Below are positions 36,222-48,700 of a stretch of 64,000 nt of DNA, one piece after another. Numbering within the stretch: position 1 is the first letter of the stretch; the number at the start of each line of letters is the position of its first letter. The stretch is taken from assembly GCF_022201045.2 (NCBI RefSeq), contig NC_068557.1, forward strand, positions 27,815,501 through 27,879,500, in the 5' to 3' direction. The position numbers and the translations under genes are program-made. This stretch comes from Citrus sinensis. Taxonomy: Eukaryota; Streptophyta; Magnoliopsida; Sapindales; Rutaceae. Under the pieces are notes generated by a model. The model worked only from the letters and a program-made list of their open reading frames with translations. It was not told the origin of the DNA and made no database searches.

Positions 36222-38235
36222 CGTGTTATTTAACAGAATTTAACGATCAAAATAATTTCATTAATTGAAATTTCAATTGAATGTAGTTTAGGGTTTACAA
36301 ATATAACGCAAAATTTTCTCGGAAAGATCAAGAAAGTGAGAAAAGGGGAAAGAAGATGAATATATGAAAATACTGCTTGGTGGTAGCCGTTGCCCGTTGT
36401 ATTTGGAGACTTGACAAGCGGGACAGATCTGTCACACGCGTGGATCGCACGTGCTATGAGGTCCAGATTATATTTTTAGATTTTCGGCTTTTTGACGAAA
36501 AATTAAAAAAAGATCATGTTTTAAGCAAATTTCAGATTAATAATATTAAATGAATAATTTGGTAATTAATTGATAATTGTGTAAACTAATTTTGGTAGAG
36601 AACATAAGCATTTCAAGGGGAACAACCAATGAATTAACTTAACCCCACTAAACCACATATTTCTCATATTGATTATTGATAGATGATGATTGCTTAATCA
36701 AAAGTCAGATTATATATAAAAGAGACATAATTTTAAACACAATTATAAACATAAATTTTTTACCTTTAGATTAGAAAGAATGAAAGGTGAAAATTAAAAA
36801 AATGAATTATTAATTGCAATAATATTTTTCTTTCTGTGCTCTTCTGAGTTTAATCTCTATTTCTTCTAGGGATAATAAATTGCAAGCTTGTCTTAACTTT
36901 TTTAAATCCAAGCTCAAGCTCATGTTTTTGGTAACAAGTGTAGGTTATCTAAAAGTCAATCCAAATTTGGACAGATTGGGCTTGGACTGGGTTTTAATGG
37001 GCTTGGGCGGAATTTAGTCTTTCATTAGTTTTAAATAAATTTTTAAGAAAATTAAAAGTTAAAAAAACAATAAAATAAAAATGATTATCCAATACATAAT
37101 AAATTAATAATTCAATACATAAAATATTAGCAATACAATATGACCATAAACTTAAGAACTTGAATTTTGCAATCTTTTTTATTTTTTTAATTTAATTTTT
37201 TTTAACTTACAAATTGGCCCAAGCTTTTTCCATAAACTCTTAACAAGCCATACACACAGCAAATTTCAAAATTTTTGACCTTGAAGGGCTGGGCTAAAGG
37301 CTCCACGGCCTGGGCCACAGAGCTCGGACTTTTTAGCCCACCCTAATTTATTTTTTAACTCTTATTTTCTTATTTCTCTTTCCTATATTGTATTGTGAAA
37401 TAAATAGAAAAATTAAAAACATAATAATCAATTTCTTTAGATCAATATTAGACATCTATTTGAAATTTAATTCCAAGAAAAATTATAGGCTCTTTTAAAG
37501 TTTTATGCAATTGGAAGAATTTAAATGTGGGTAATCAAGTTCAGAGGTGGCTTTCCCCTTTCGATTATAAAATCTAATTTTTCTCTCCTATTTGCGGTTC
37601 TTGAAGAATTTACTTAAAATGGATTTTCGTGGATTAAAAAAATTCAATTAACTTATCTGTTGTTAAAAAGTAAAGAACTTGGCATATGCATAGGGTTAAA
37701 ATTTTGAATTAAAACACTTAATATTGCCCATTGTCTTCTTTCTACAAATTCTCTGCGTACATCCGTGCAAATCAATTTAACATGGAAGTCTTTGTATGCT
37801 TTTGTTCGTCTTTTACGATTTTGTTGCTTGAAGTACACGAAAAGCCTTTTAGATTTGATAGGAGAAAGAAACGTTAGGTAAGAGAGAGAATTATTAGGAA
37901 TATAATTAATTGCCATATGATGGGACTCAAGTTATTTGTTAGATTTTAAATTTAAAAATAACTTTAATCTTGACTTTTGTAATTAATAATCCATGTTCTA
38001 TATTCTTCACCTTTCATTCTTTTTTAATCTAACGGATGGAAATTTGTGTCTATAATTGTATTTAAAACTGAGTTTCTTCAACCTGTCCTACATATATGAA
38101 TATGTTAGCACCTATCATATATCATAAGCTATCCATGCTACCATAAATGAAACAGGCAGCTTTATAACAAAATACAAACTTTTGTCTTCTCTGCATGTTG
38201 TCAAAGGCTGTCAGTTTCATTTCATCTGCATGTTG
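36222..38235. other. Region between the MS5-like and HEN1 genes
   Basis: It holds the MS5-like promoter at the left and the HEN1 3' UTR at the right. Between them lies a possible worn hAT element (36867-37345). No gene recognised. Confidence 0.5.
36859..37353. mobile_element. Possible worn hAT element
   Basis: The left end TAGGGATAAT (36867) and the right end GCCCACCCTA (to 37345) have the TAGGG/CCCTA form of hAT termini, and the interior near both ends is rich in GGCTTGGGC/GGCCCAAGC-type motifs. The flanks ATTTCTTC and ATTTATTT agree at 6 of 8 bases. The terminal inverted repeat is short, so this is only a candidate. Confidence 0.4.
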
Positions 38236-41200
38236 TCAAAGCGAAGATCTTGACAAGCCGTTACCATCCCACTCCCATATAACTTTGTAATGGTGTGCTG
38301 AATCTCCATCCTTCAGAAGATCATCTTCCTCAGGTGGGGTGCGGCTTCTGAAGACGGCAATCTGAGAAGCAAACCCTGGTTCTCTGTCACCAGAACCACC
38401 AACCCCACTGAACTCTACGCTGTAATTGTGCCTTGCTGCTAGTTCTGTTGCCCAACAATTAAACTGGTCTCTAGTCCATTCAAACTTATGATCATGATTG
38501 CGGAATTTACAAGACTGCAACTGTGTTTTCTCATCCGGATCATCTTCTTGGATTGTTGAACTGGATTTCTGGAGAATCGCATTGTACTCGTAGTTTGGGG
38601 TGGAAACAATGAGAATCCTTGGACGAAAAGAACTAAGTACAATGTTGCCAAACTGAGAGGCCTCATCTTCCTCCATGTGTTCAATCACCTAGGAGTTTTC
38701 AAAACGTTTAGTCACAAAATTACAGAAAATTAAGGGAAAATGAAGCATCCTATATTGGAAAGTAATTGCAACTTTGTCAGAAACTTAGAAGAAGTATCTG
38801 ATAGATTTTGAATTTTATTTACTTGACTAGAATTACCCTCACATACACATCTCATGGTTGGGAAAGGGGACATACGATGCTAGCAGTATATGGTAACTAT
38901 AATGTCTGATTTTAAGCAAAAATTAAAAACAAAAATCAAACAATCAAAAAAAAAAAAAAATGAAAGTAGGATTTAAAATGATAAAGGAATACCTCTAAGC
39001 AAGTACCAATATCAAAACCATGCAGTCGAGAATCAAAAACTGTGATAGAGCCGTCAAAAAGAACTGCAGATTTGACATCAGTACACGGCACAGCAGCATC
39101 CAACTTCTTGCTCAGTTTTGAATGAATTATCTGCAGTATTGACAAATTCAAAAAATGTAGGTAAGTTTTTGACTAATTCATGAAACAACGCAACGCTAAT
39201 TGTTGATTACAGCCACCTAATTGAAACATGTGTAGATGATAAACTAATTGAACATTGCTAAAAACAGATTATACTAAAAAAGTATTCATCTGCACAAATT
39301 CTCTTCATTACGTGTTTACATATTATTTCACTTCCCATTGGCACACACATATTATTTTACTTCCCATTGGCACATATAAACAAGCAGCCCACGACTAACT
39401 ATCATATACAAAACCCCCATACTCTTGTTACATGCTCAAGGCAAGAAATCCTAAATCAGTGCCTCACATAGATACTGACAATTGTACATGCCAAACAATG
39501 CAAACAGCCCCAATGCATGGTTAAATGCCATAGAAATCCTACATAATGAACACCTCCAGATAAATCTCATGTAAATAATGAAGGATTATTTTGAGAAAAA
39601 ATTTAAGTAGATATAGATAAAAATTTACAAAAGGTGAACAAGATGTCCACTATCCCCGAATCGCCCAAAGAATTTACAAATAAGAGAGCATCTTGAAAAA
39701 GTAAGGTCCATCTTGAAAGGGGCAAAACAGTATCAACATCCGAAACAAAGGTAAAAAACTTCTGAACAAACAAAATCAACCTAACCCAAAACTCCTTCCC
39801 AATTAGATGTAGTTAAAAAAAGAAAAAAAAAAACTCTAATTGCAAAATTCTATTGCAGTAAGTGGTTCTGACCTTAGCTGCTCGACTAAGACTCTTTTGA
39901 GAAATATCAACACCAACAATTTTTTCAAGAGCTGTAGGATAGTCTAATAACGAGTCCAGTAAGCTTCCAGAGCCACATCCAAAGTCAACCTGCAACAAGA
40001 ACAAAGAAGATCAAAATCTTGACTACATTGCTCAAACTCAAAATCAATAACCAGAGAATGGTAAATGTTACCAAAGTAGTAGCACAGGATTCTTTAATGT
40101 GCTGCAATGCATATTCCACCCGTTGCTTAGAAAGTGGAGGGCTAAATAGAGCCTGCTCCATTCTGTCCTCTGGGGGTTCTGTTACCCGCAACAACGTTAT
40201 ATGATACTCCAAGCAGCAAGCTCCTGCAGAAATGACACAACAGACAAATGCAATGTACAGAATAATGAGAAAGCAGACAAATGCAAATAATTTTTTCTTC
40301 CTTTATCTTTCCAAGTACAAACCCGACATTGAAAACCAACCAATGAATCATTAATTAAAAACTGTGCGCCTTAATTGCATTTCTCAACTGAATAGAGGGG
40401 AACAGGGGATTAAAGGAGGATTACTCATCGTACTCGTCTTCGGCCCCTGAAAGGGATGTGGAAAATTCCTTTTCAGGAGCACCAAACCTATCCAGAACTA
40501 GAACTGTGGGGAATTTGATTAATTCCATCTCATGAAAGATAGTCAATTTCTCATCGTCACTCGGTGCTTTATGAAAGAAACACTCTCTTAAGTTGACATA
40601 AATAAAGGGAGTAAACTCACTTGATGATAACAATGAAAACGTTCTTGCAGAATCATCAGCTGCAGCTAAAATTAACTCTTGTGGGGGCAGCTCCTTACAG
40701 AAACAAGCTGACTGGCCGACAGACATCTGCGCTGTTACCACTTCCACTTGAGGAATAACAGCTCCAGTCCCCATCTCAAACTCAAATTCCTCTCTGCTTT
40801 CAAGAAGTTCTTTCATAGTTTCACCTTCTATCACCAAAGATACAGAATAACTTATAAATGACAAGCAACCATTAGATGGATAGATACCAGAATCTGGACC
40901 TCCTATGCTTAAACAATAAATTCCATGTTCTGGGATGGCATTAAGCGTATTTATAGAGTTTGCTTGTAGTAATTTTTCTCCCATTTTCCTCTGCTGAACA
41001 TTGTGAATAAATCGATATGAAGAGAACTTTTTGAAGAAGTTTTGGGGATAACATTGAATGTCAAGGGCACCAACTAAATTGTTTAACTTCTCCAATCGTA
41101 TGTCAGGGTCCTTAAAATATGCATTCAGCCAAGACAGAACTTTCAATGAAGCATTCTCTATGGACTCATTCTGCTTCTTATAAAATTCTTTGGGTGAACA

Positions 41201-44200
41201 GTCCAAAATTGGATCTCGAGACTTGGAAAATATTTTTACTTCACATCTAACATTGTCACTTGCGGCAGTGCCACCTCCACTTGTACATTCTTTCCCGGTC
41301 TCAGCTGACTCTAAAGCTGCCGACTTCTCATAAAATCTTGATGACTCCGATGATTCTTTCAAAGAATTACTGCAGGTAGAAAAGACAGGTTCAGATAGCC
41401 AGTGCTGACGACAGAACATAAAGAGCATTTCTCTCGGAAAGGAACCCCTCCAGTTTGTTCTTGTAGTGAATGCCATTGGCAACTCTGCTGTTAGTATTGC
41501 CTCTCTGGACAACTTGTAAACTCCACTTGGCGTCAAATGTATAAGCATCCTGGATGAGCAGATCTAAGATGATTATAAATTCAAGGTAATTTAAGGTTAT
41601 CTGAAGAGACGGATCATACAAGACATACGAATAAAGCAAGAAACTAAGAGAATGATAAAGTGAATGAGTCTCACAAGGTACTACATTCGTACATAAGAGT
41701 TGCAGCTATAACACTGACATTCATCACTCTTTCTTCAAACAAGACCAGAAAAAGGAGAAGCTAAAGTGGGAAATTCAGAATAACCTACAGAGATTTTCCC
41801 AGATAAACACCTACCTCCCCAGAGGTTTAAAACACTCTGGCCTTCCTCACAATCTTACACAAAATATTTGGGGAAAATGTGGCAGTGCCAAAATAACAGA
41901 GACAATTGCACATGAGGAAATGATATTAAAACTTTGCGCGAAAAAGGAAAAAAAACATAAGGATGAAAAATGCAACTGTGAAGTTTTTTAAGCAAAGATG
42001 ACTGATGACTGATGAACATATAAAAATGATAAATAATTGGATCGAATGTGTTGCAGAACTTCAAGTCTTACGCATAACATTTACTGAACTTGAATCAACC
42101 TAGTGCTTTAATAGGTAAATAACCAAGCATGGAAATCAAATCTAAAAATTCAAATAAAATTCGGGGGAAAGAATGTCAAGGGTAAACATGCCAAATATTC
42201 CGTAAGTACATTTTGTCAGAAGAAACCTGTAATATGATTGCAGCGTAATATCTTCATGGAAAAGGCCTTCGGACTTCCTTGTGTATCCAATCGATGCCAA
42301 TATTGCATCACCATAAATATCTTGACCATAAAGGTAGCTAGCCCTGGGATTCAACGAACCTTCAAAGTCAACAACTTCTTCAACATTTGGAAGATCAGAT
42401 GACAGGTCCAAAAGATATGACTTAGGAGCAGCAAAGTACAATCTCATTTCAGAAGAAGCTTTACCAATAGTTCTGCTGGTAACCAATAAAAAGAAAACTT
42501 TGTCAGTATAGCATACAAACATTTAAAGGAGCCTAGTTCAAAAATGAAAAAGGGATTAGATTCTCCACGGCTTTTCCAAATAATAGATTTGCCAACCTTG
42601 AGACCAGAATCTTGTTGCCGTCTGTTTGGTCAAGATTTCGAGCAATAACATCCAAGTAATACCCAGTAGACGAAACATTAAGAGTCACTGGATGTACGGC
42701 CATTTCCAGTGAACTTGGTATGTGTATGGCTTCAATGCATATGCTATCGGGGGATTCAGACTGTTGGATTATCGATGATTCTTTAATCTCAGGTGGATAT
42801 AGATCTTTCCTCCATATGGAAAGCTGTCCCTCAGAAGTTACAACAAACTCTGATAATCTAGTAGCAGCCCTCATGATATATGTCAAAACCAATAAATGAC
42901 TTGACTCGACCTTGGGATTAATTAGTTTACATAGATTAGCAAGCTTTGAGTCGCATACAGCAATGACAGAAGCAGGAACCGAACCATAAAGATCACCATC
43001 TCTCCGCAAAGCTGCTATAAAGTGGCCACGCAGGGGACTTTGAGATGAAAGAAACTTTAACAGTGACAAAAAAGATGATGGACAAAAGGAAAAGGTCAGA
43101 AAAGTTAAGCTTACTCATAATTAATTAAGACATTAAGAGCATCACAAAATCCATAAGTTTTATTGTTCTGACAAAATATGGCAATATTTGCCTAAACAGC
43201 CATGTTTCAACAATCAAAAAACTAAAATGAATATATGAGCTTCACAAATGACTGAAAAGACAAAGCAAGAAAGGGCATGCTCTCACCAGACTTAATAAAT
43301 GAGTGTTCCAGTAAATATAAACAAAATTAAAGTACTTTCTACCACACACTTGAAAAAATAGTTGGGTGGTAGGGGGGAGATTTAACAAATGATATAAGTA
43401 CAAGATACAGGAATTACTGCATTATATACATGCCGAGTCAATAACTCATCATGGAAGTTAAAGTAACTATCCTACAAACCATAACAAATTACTATAATAT
43501 CGAATGGAAGTTATACATTAAAATTGTGGACTTAAGTTTCAGAATATTGAGTGGAGTATGCTTCTTCTCTCTCTCTCTCTCTCTCTCTCTCATCAACCTA
43601 CATAACCATATCCATAGGCCAATCACAGTTCATTTGAGAAAAATGTAACCAACCTCATTTGAAAATAAATGTTTGACAGAAGCAATCAACTTATCCCATG
43701 CTTCCTCTGCAGAGGGAACATTTGGTGAAGGATCAATGCCAAGCTGTGACAACAAAGAAATTCATCTCAGAATTTTTAAGAACTAAAGGTACCCAACAAA
43801 TGTCCAAAGTGGACACAAAAATGCAGCTAATCTCAGCAAGTCATCAAATTGAAAAGATGATTGCAACAACTTAGGTAAATGAAGATGAAGCAAACCTTTT
43901 CTAAAGCCTTTTCAGCAGCAGATTGCTCAGCATCCTTCTTCTTCTTAAACGTTTCAGACACAACAGAAAACTCTGGCAGCTGCAAGCTGCAGCGGTATAG
44001 ACAAGGACCCTTTTGAGGAATTGCCAGTCCTGGGCAACCATTTTGCACAACATCCTGTACTTCATCTACTGTAAATTGAGCGTTCCTACCAAACTTCTGG
44101 ACTATAATAGCCTTAGGTGTAAGTTTCATCTTTCTCACAGCAACCACAGACAACCCCCCGTTTTCCATCAGCACTCACCAGGTTCAAAAATAAATAAATA

Positions 44201-44998
44201 TATTAGTGAAAAACTAATTTATACCTGCATAAAGCCAACGAAATGCGTCAAAACTTATGAAACAGGATGCATTAACACCACATGATGACACATACTTACA
44301 TAATCGACATACAGATTTCATTATAACAACCTCCATCTAAAAGCTCTTCTACTCTTTGTTGCTAAATATAACAAGAGATTCACAAATTCTGGACACAAAT
44401 GACATGTACACCCAGATTTCATTATAATATATGAATGAATGCCATAGAAGCGTACAGAACTTTTTTTTTTTAAAAAAATTAAATGATAGTCATTACTTAT
44501 TCAATATCCCAGTTAATTTTAAACGTCAATTCTAACAAAAATGCATGAAGCCAAAACTTTATTTACGAAAAAAAAAAAAGAATTAAATGATATAATAATG
44601 CAATGCAGAGTCGGGACTCAAAAGCTTATAATAGGCATACAAAACAACATATGCGGCATTTTTTTTTTTTGGGGGTACCATATTTTTGGTTCAAAGAAAG
44701 TGCTTTTTGAAGAAGCACCGGAAAAGTACTTTCTTTTAAAGCATTTTTCAGAAATAATAATAATAATAATAATAAAAAGGCAAGTTTACTTAAGAGCTTA
44801 TTCTACAGAAGCATAGCCGCACGCGACCTTTAAGCATTGCCTAAAATGCAGAAGAAAAAGCAAAGCTCAGCGGAAAATAAACGAAATTCAAAAGAGCAAT
44901 TTTTAAACCAAGAAACAGGAAATAAAGAGACGATCAAACGACTAAAGGAAACGGTGAAATTAGTTGTACGTACCTCCGCTTCTCATAAGCAATGGCAT
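38236..44998 (-). CDS. HEN1: HEN1 small-RNA 2'-O-methyltransferase, 10 exons
   Basis: It methylates the 2'-OH of the 3' terminal nucleotide of each strand of miRNA and siRNA duplexes, protecting them from uridylation and decay. Exons: 44974-44998, 43896-44173, 43654-43743, 42597-43054, 42227-42472, 40621-41549, 40072-40223, 39873-39989, 38993-39130, 38236-38688; 961 residues, close to the 942 of Arabidopsis. An N-terminal dsRNA-binding domain (about 25-100; TPKAIIVQKFG, FKKKKDAEQSAAEKALEK) is followed by the La-like and FKBP-like regions. The methyltransferase domain has VDFGCGSGSLLDS (from residue 727) and the metal ligands E811, E814, H815 and H878 (CLEVIEH; NHDHKFEW), matching Arabidopsis E796/E799/H800/H860. 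Exon 1 has only 25 nt, with two in-frame ATGs (44998 and 44986); a third start is possible in exon 2. Intron 6 is open (see 40421-40620). Confidence 0.95.
40421..40620 (-). other. Open read-through of HEN1 intron 6
   Basis: Past the donor of exon 6 (GTGAGT at 40620-40615) the reading frame stays open for 66 more codons. It ends VLVLDRFGAPEKEFSTSLSG then AEDEYDE and a stop at 40421. The residue mix looks coding rather than intronic. If retained, the isoform would have the dsRNA-binding and FKBP-like regions without the methyltransferase. The spliced form joins ...SLLSS to RACCLEYHITLL, as the family expects. Confidence 0.5.
43566..43591. repeat. (CT)13 microsatellite
   Basis: A perfect dinucleotide run inside HEN1 intron 3. 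Confidence 0.95.
44753..44775. repeat. (AAT)n microsatellite
   Basis: About eight AAT units inside the long first intron of HEN1. Confidence 0.9.
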
Positions 44999-45744
44999 TC
45001 CAAGTAAATATTATATGACTTCTGGGTTTTAGCTTTTAAATTAAGGATTTGTTTTTCTCACTTGTCAGAGTTCCGCGTCTGGGTTTTGGGGTTTTAGAAA
45101 CTAGAAAGAGACGGTTTTTGGTTCATTTATTTATCGAGGGAGGGTAAAGTAGGGGTATTATTGTAAATTTGGTAAGTTTTGAGCCAATGGGATAACGCCA
45201 TTTATGCGACATGGATTTTGTTGCTGTTGTTGTACCTTCGCAAGCAAGCAGTTAGGCTAGTCTAGTCAACAACCCGGTTCAAGCTGTTGTTGTGCCTTCC
45301 CAAGCAAGCAGTTGCTGATTTCTTTTTAGTTTCCGTTATCGTTTTAAATATTTTTATTTACGCCAATAATTTCAATAATGTTAATTTATGATAGAAATAG
45401 TAGAACACTTGAGAATAGTTACTTTCCCTTTTTTCCTTCTTTCTTTTTTTTTTTTGGTTTGAGATTATTAAAAAAGAAAAAGAGAAAGGGAAAAAGAAAG
45501 ATTTCCCACGGCAATGGACAAGAAAAGCACATTGGCTTAATGGCTTTCCAACATGCATATTACATGATTCTCTATCTCTATCTCTTCATGGGTAAATATT
45601 CATATAACTGAAAAAGATTTTATTAGCTGCAATTTATTCTGTGAAAAGGGACGAGCCTTAGGGAGCTAATTTTGATTGAATGCGCTTTGATTTTACAAGA
45701 GAATCAGAATGGATTTGTAAAAGCAGTGTCCTTGAATGTTGAAG
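44999..45744. other. Region between HEN1 and the HIBADH gene
   Basis: It holds the HEN1 promoter on the left and the 3' UTR of the next minus-strand gene on the right. A direct repeat of about 30 bp (GCTGTTGTTGT.CCTTC.CAAGCAAGCAGTT) occurs near 45223 and 45281. No gene. Confidence 0.55.
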
Positions 45745-48700
45745 CTAAACTTCATCCTTGCCTCCATAATAATGCTGGAAAACGCAGGAGAAGTCCTTGG
45801 AATCATGTCCATTCTCACAGAGCTTCGCGTATCTGCACAAAGCAAAATGTAACATTACCATTAAAAAAATGCAACTTATAGTGTTGTTACTTCATATCAG
45901 CACCAAAGATTCTTACATGTCTTGTGCTTGTGATGTTAACGGGCAATCGACGCCAACCTCTTTTGCTGATGCCAAAGCAAGGTTCAAGTCTTTGGCCTGC
46001 ATCGATGAAGTACCATGTTTAGATTATCCTCGGGATTAGTCCATCATATAAGTTTTTAGGAATTAAGATCAGAAAATAAAAGCAACTCTTACAACTACTA
46101 ACATAAGGCCATTGTGGAATAATCAAAAGCGGATGTTATGTGGCAAACATTATTACCATGAGCTTAGATGCAAACCCACCACCATAATTCCTTGAAGCCG
46201 GCACCCCTTCCATCACCCCAGGAACAGGATTATAACTGTCACTGCGTTTTTGAAATGTTGACAAATTCAGTAATACGTTTCAACACTGACACAAATCATT
46301 TCTAAAGTTTTCTTTGCAGGTCAACAAAACAAAAAAGGCCTGCAAAATTTAACTGGAAAACCACTGACAAGAAACACTGACAGATTCAGTCTCTGTAAAC
46401 GTTTGTATCATAGACAGTACAAGTTTAGACAAACGTTTTATGCCATTTAACTAGTCAATGAGTTCAATATAGTTTGAGACATTTTATGCATGCTTCTATG
46501 CCAATTGAGTTCTATAAAGAGGGAAGAGACTTGGTCCTCACTTCATTTCCTTTTTGCTCAAGGGACATTACATGCATGAGTGCTTGAATCAAAAGAAAGA
46601 TTCTAGATCTCATTAATAGACGAGAGACTTGAGAATGTGAAGCCTACCTACTCCAACAGCGAGCACTTGAAGAGTTCAATATCTTTGTTAGAGTACTAGC
46701 AGATATTCCTAGCGACTGACCAAGTGTCAGGGCTTCTGACACCCCAAGCATGCTCACAGCCATTGTCAAGTTATTGCAAATTTTTGCTGCCTATAGTACG
46801 AAGGATGTAAGATTCTCTGAAGAAAGTTTGACAGTCATGTGCAAACCACTAATCGAGCTAAAAGTACACAAGGAAACTTACCGCCCCATTTCCTGCTCCA
46901 CCACAGTATATTGTGTTTTTCCCCATTGAGAGGAACAAGGGTTTTGCAGCCTGATATGCATCCTCAGAGCCACCAACCTGTGTGACATGCCATTTTCTGT
47001 TCAAAGGTCAAATATCACTGAAATGGAACAAACTTCTGTGCTGCCAATCTAATGCACTTGTGGAAACTCAGGAATATGTGCACCATCAATGCGCACATCA
47101 ACAGTATAAATGATTAAGCTTTTTCAATGTGCCATTACCAAAAAATGATTATGTAAGCTTTTTCAATGTGCCACTACCAAAAGAAGACTATGTTAAATAG
47201 CTAACACTATACTTGAGATAATAGCAAAACAGAATAGCTGAAAGATAAATTACAATCACAGAAGTCTAATATCACACAGCTTCCAGTTAAGACAAATACT
47301 TATAGCTGAGAAACCAAGATTGAAACTACAATTCTGCCAGCTTATATGAGCCTTGGTTGGGTGTTTGGCTGCTGGTTCAGTGTTAACAGGAGGATTTATG
47401 GTTATTACTTTTTAGTTATAACATATTCTGAAATCATTAACATGATGCTAGTATCTCCACAAGTGCCAGATTGACAAGTCATCTAATATTAGAGTTCAGA
47501 GAAGCGTGGTGATGGATTTGAGTTTTCCAATCATTTTATGAGCACTAATATCTAGTTTAGCTGCCAATCAAACCATTCATTTCTAGATAAATATAGCACT
47601 CTTTAGGCACAGTAAAAGTACAAAATCCAAAACTAAGACAGAATTCACATTATCATTTTTATCCTGGTGTTTACAGAATACATAATTTCTCTGCTAGGAG
47701 ACAAAAAGAACCAGAAAATATATAGCTGGATTAAAGAAATGAACTCGTGCACTTCTGCCAAACCAGAAGTTGAAGATCATGCACCCAACCATAGATTATT
47801 ACTGTCTATGAGAGAATGTTCCAGGTAAGAAAAGCATCAGATGTTTATCATTGGCATGTCAGTATCAGCCATATATATATGACCATACAATTGAAAGAAA
47901 ATTAGTGTGCTTGCGCAGAAAAGGCCACAGATAATTCCGTCATAGGCAATTGAATTGTTCATTGGATTGGTAATAGGCGAAATCATACCATGAAAGTTAG
48001 TGTACCAGCCTCTGCAGCAAGAACACCCCCAGAGACGGGAGCATCCAACATGACAGGGTTTTCCCATGAATCTACATAAAAATATATGGTGATAATAACT
48101 ACAAATCAAGCTCCCTCAAGAAAGTGCATATGAAAGTTAGTAAACCAGCCTCTCCTGATCCTGATTCAAGTCATTCAACTTTTTGACGGCTTAAAGGCAA
48201 GATCAGGATCTTATTAACAACAATGATGATAACTACATGTCAAGGTCTCTCATGCAAGAAATACCACTACCTCAGTATAGTTCATTTTCAGGAAGGTTTT
48301 CGGCTATCAAAATAATCTGTATGCATTTTATTGATTCAATCATTGTTATATACAGCACAAGCCAACTCTGCATTTTCTTTTGATGCATGGTTAATTCTTT
48401 ACAGGAATATTTAATTCAGCATGCCATTACCACTTTATTATATATTTTCTGCCCATCAACCGAAACATAGGTTCTTCCCTCATGAAAATTTTTGAAAGGT
48501 GATAAATAATACATTTGCCTCTCTACTTTGTCATGTATTTTGCATATTTGATTAAATAAATAGAAAAATACGTTATGTACTCCAAAATGTGCAAGGAGTT
48601 CAAAGATTAGCCAAGTTATGATAACAAAAATACATGAATTCTACGTTAGTAATGTCAAAGTAAACAAGAACAATTAGTGACTAACAATCCTGCTGATAGT

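Noticed and set aside
42142-42226. Extension of the HEN1 exon 5 frame beyond its donor
   Set aside because: The frame runs on only briefly into the intron (RFLLTKCTYG...). Unlike intron 6 it has no coding-like tail, and the GT at 42226 joins in frame to exon 6.
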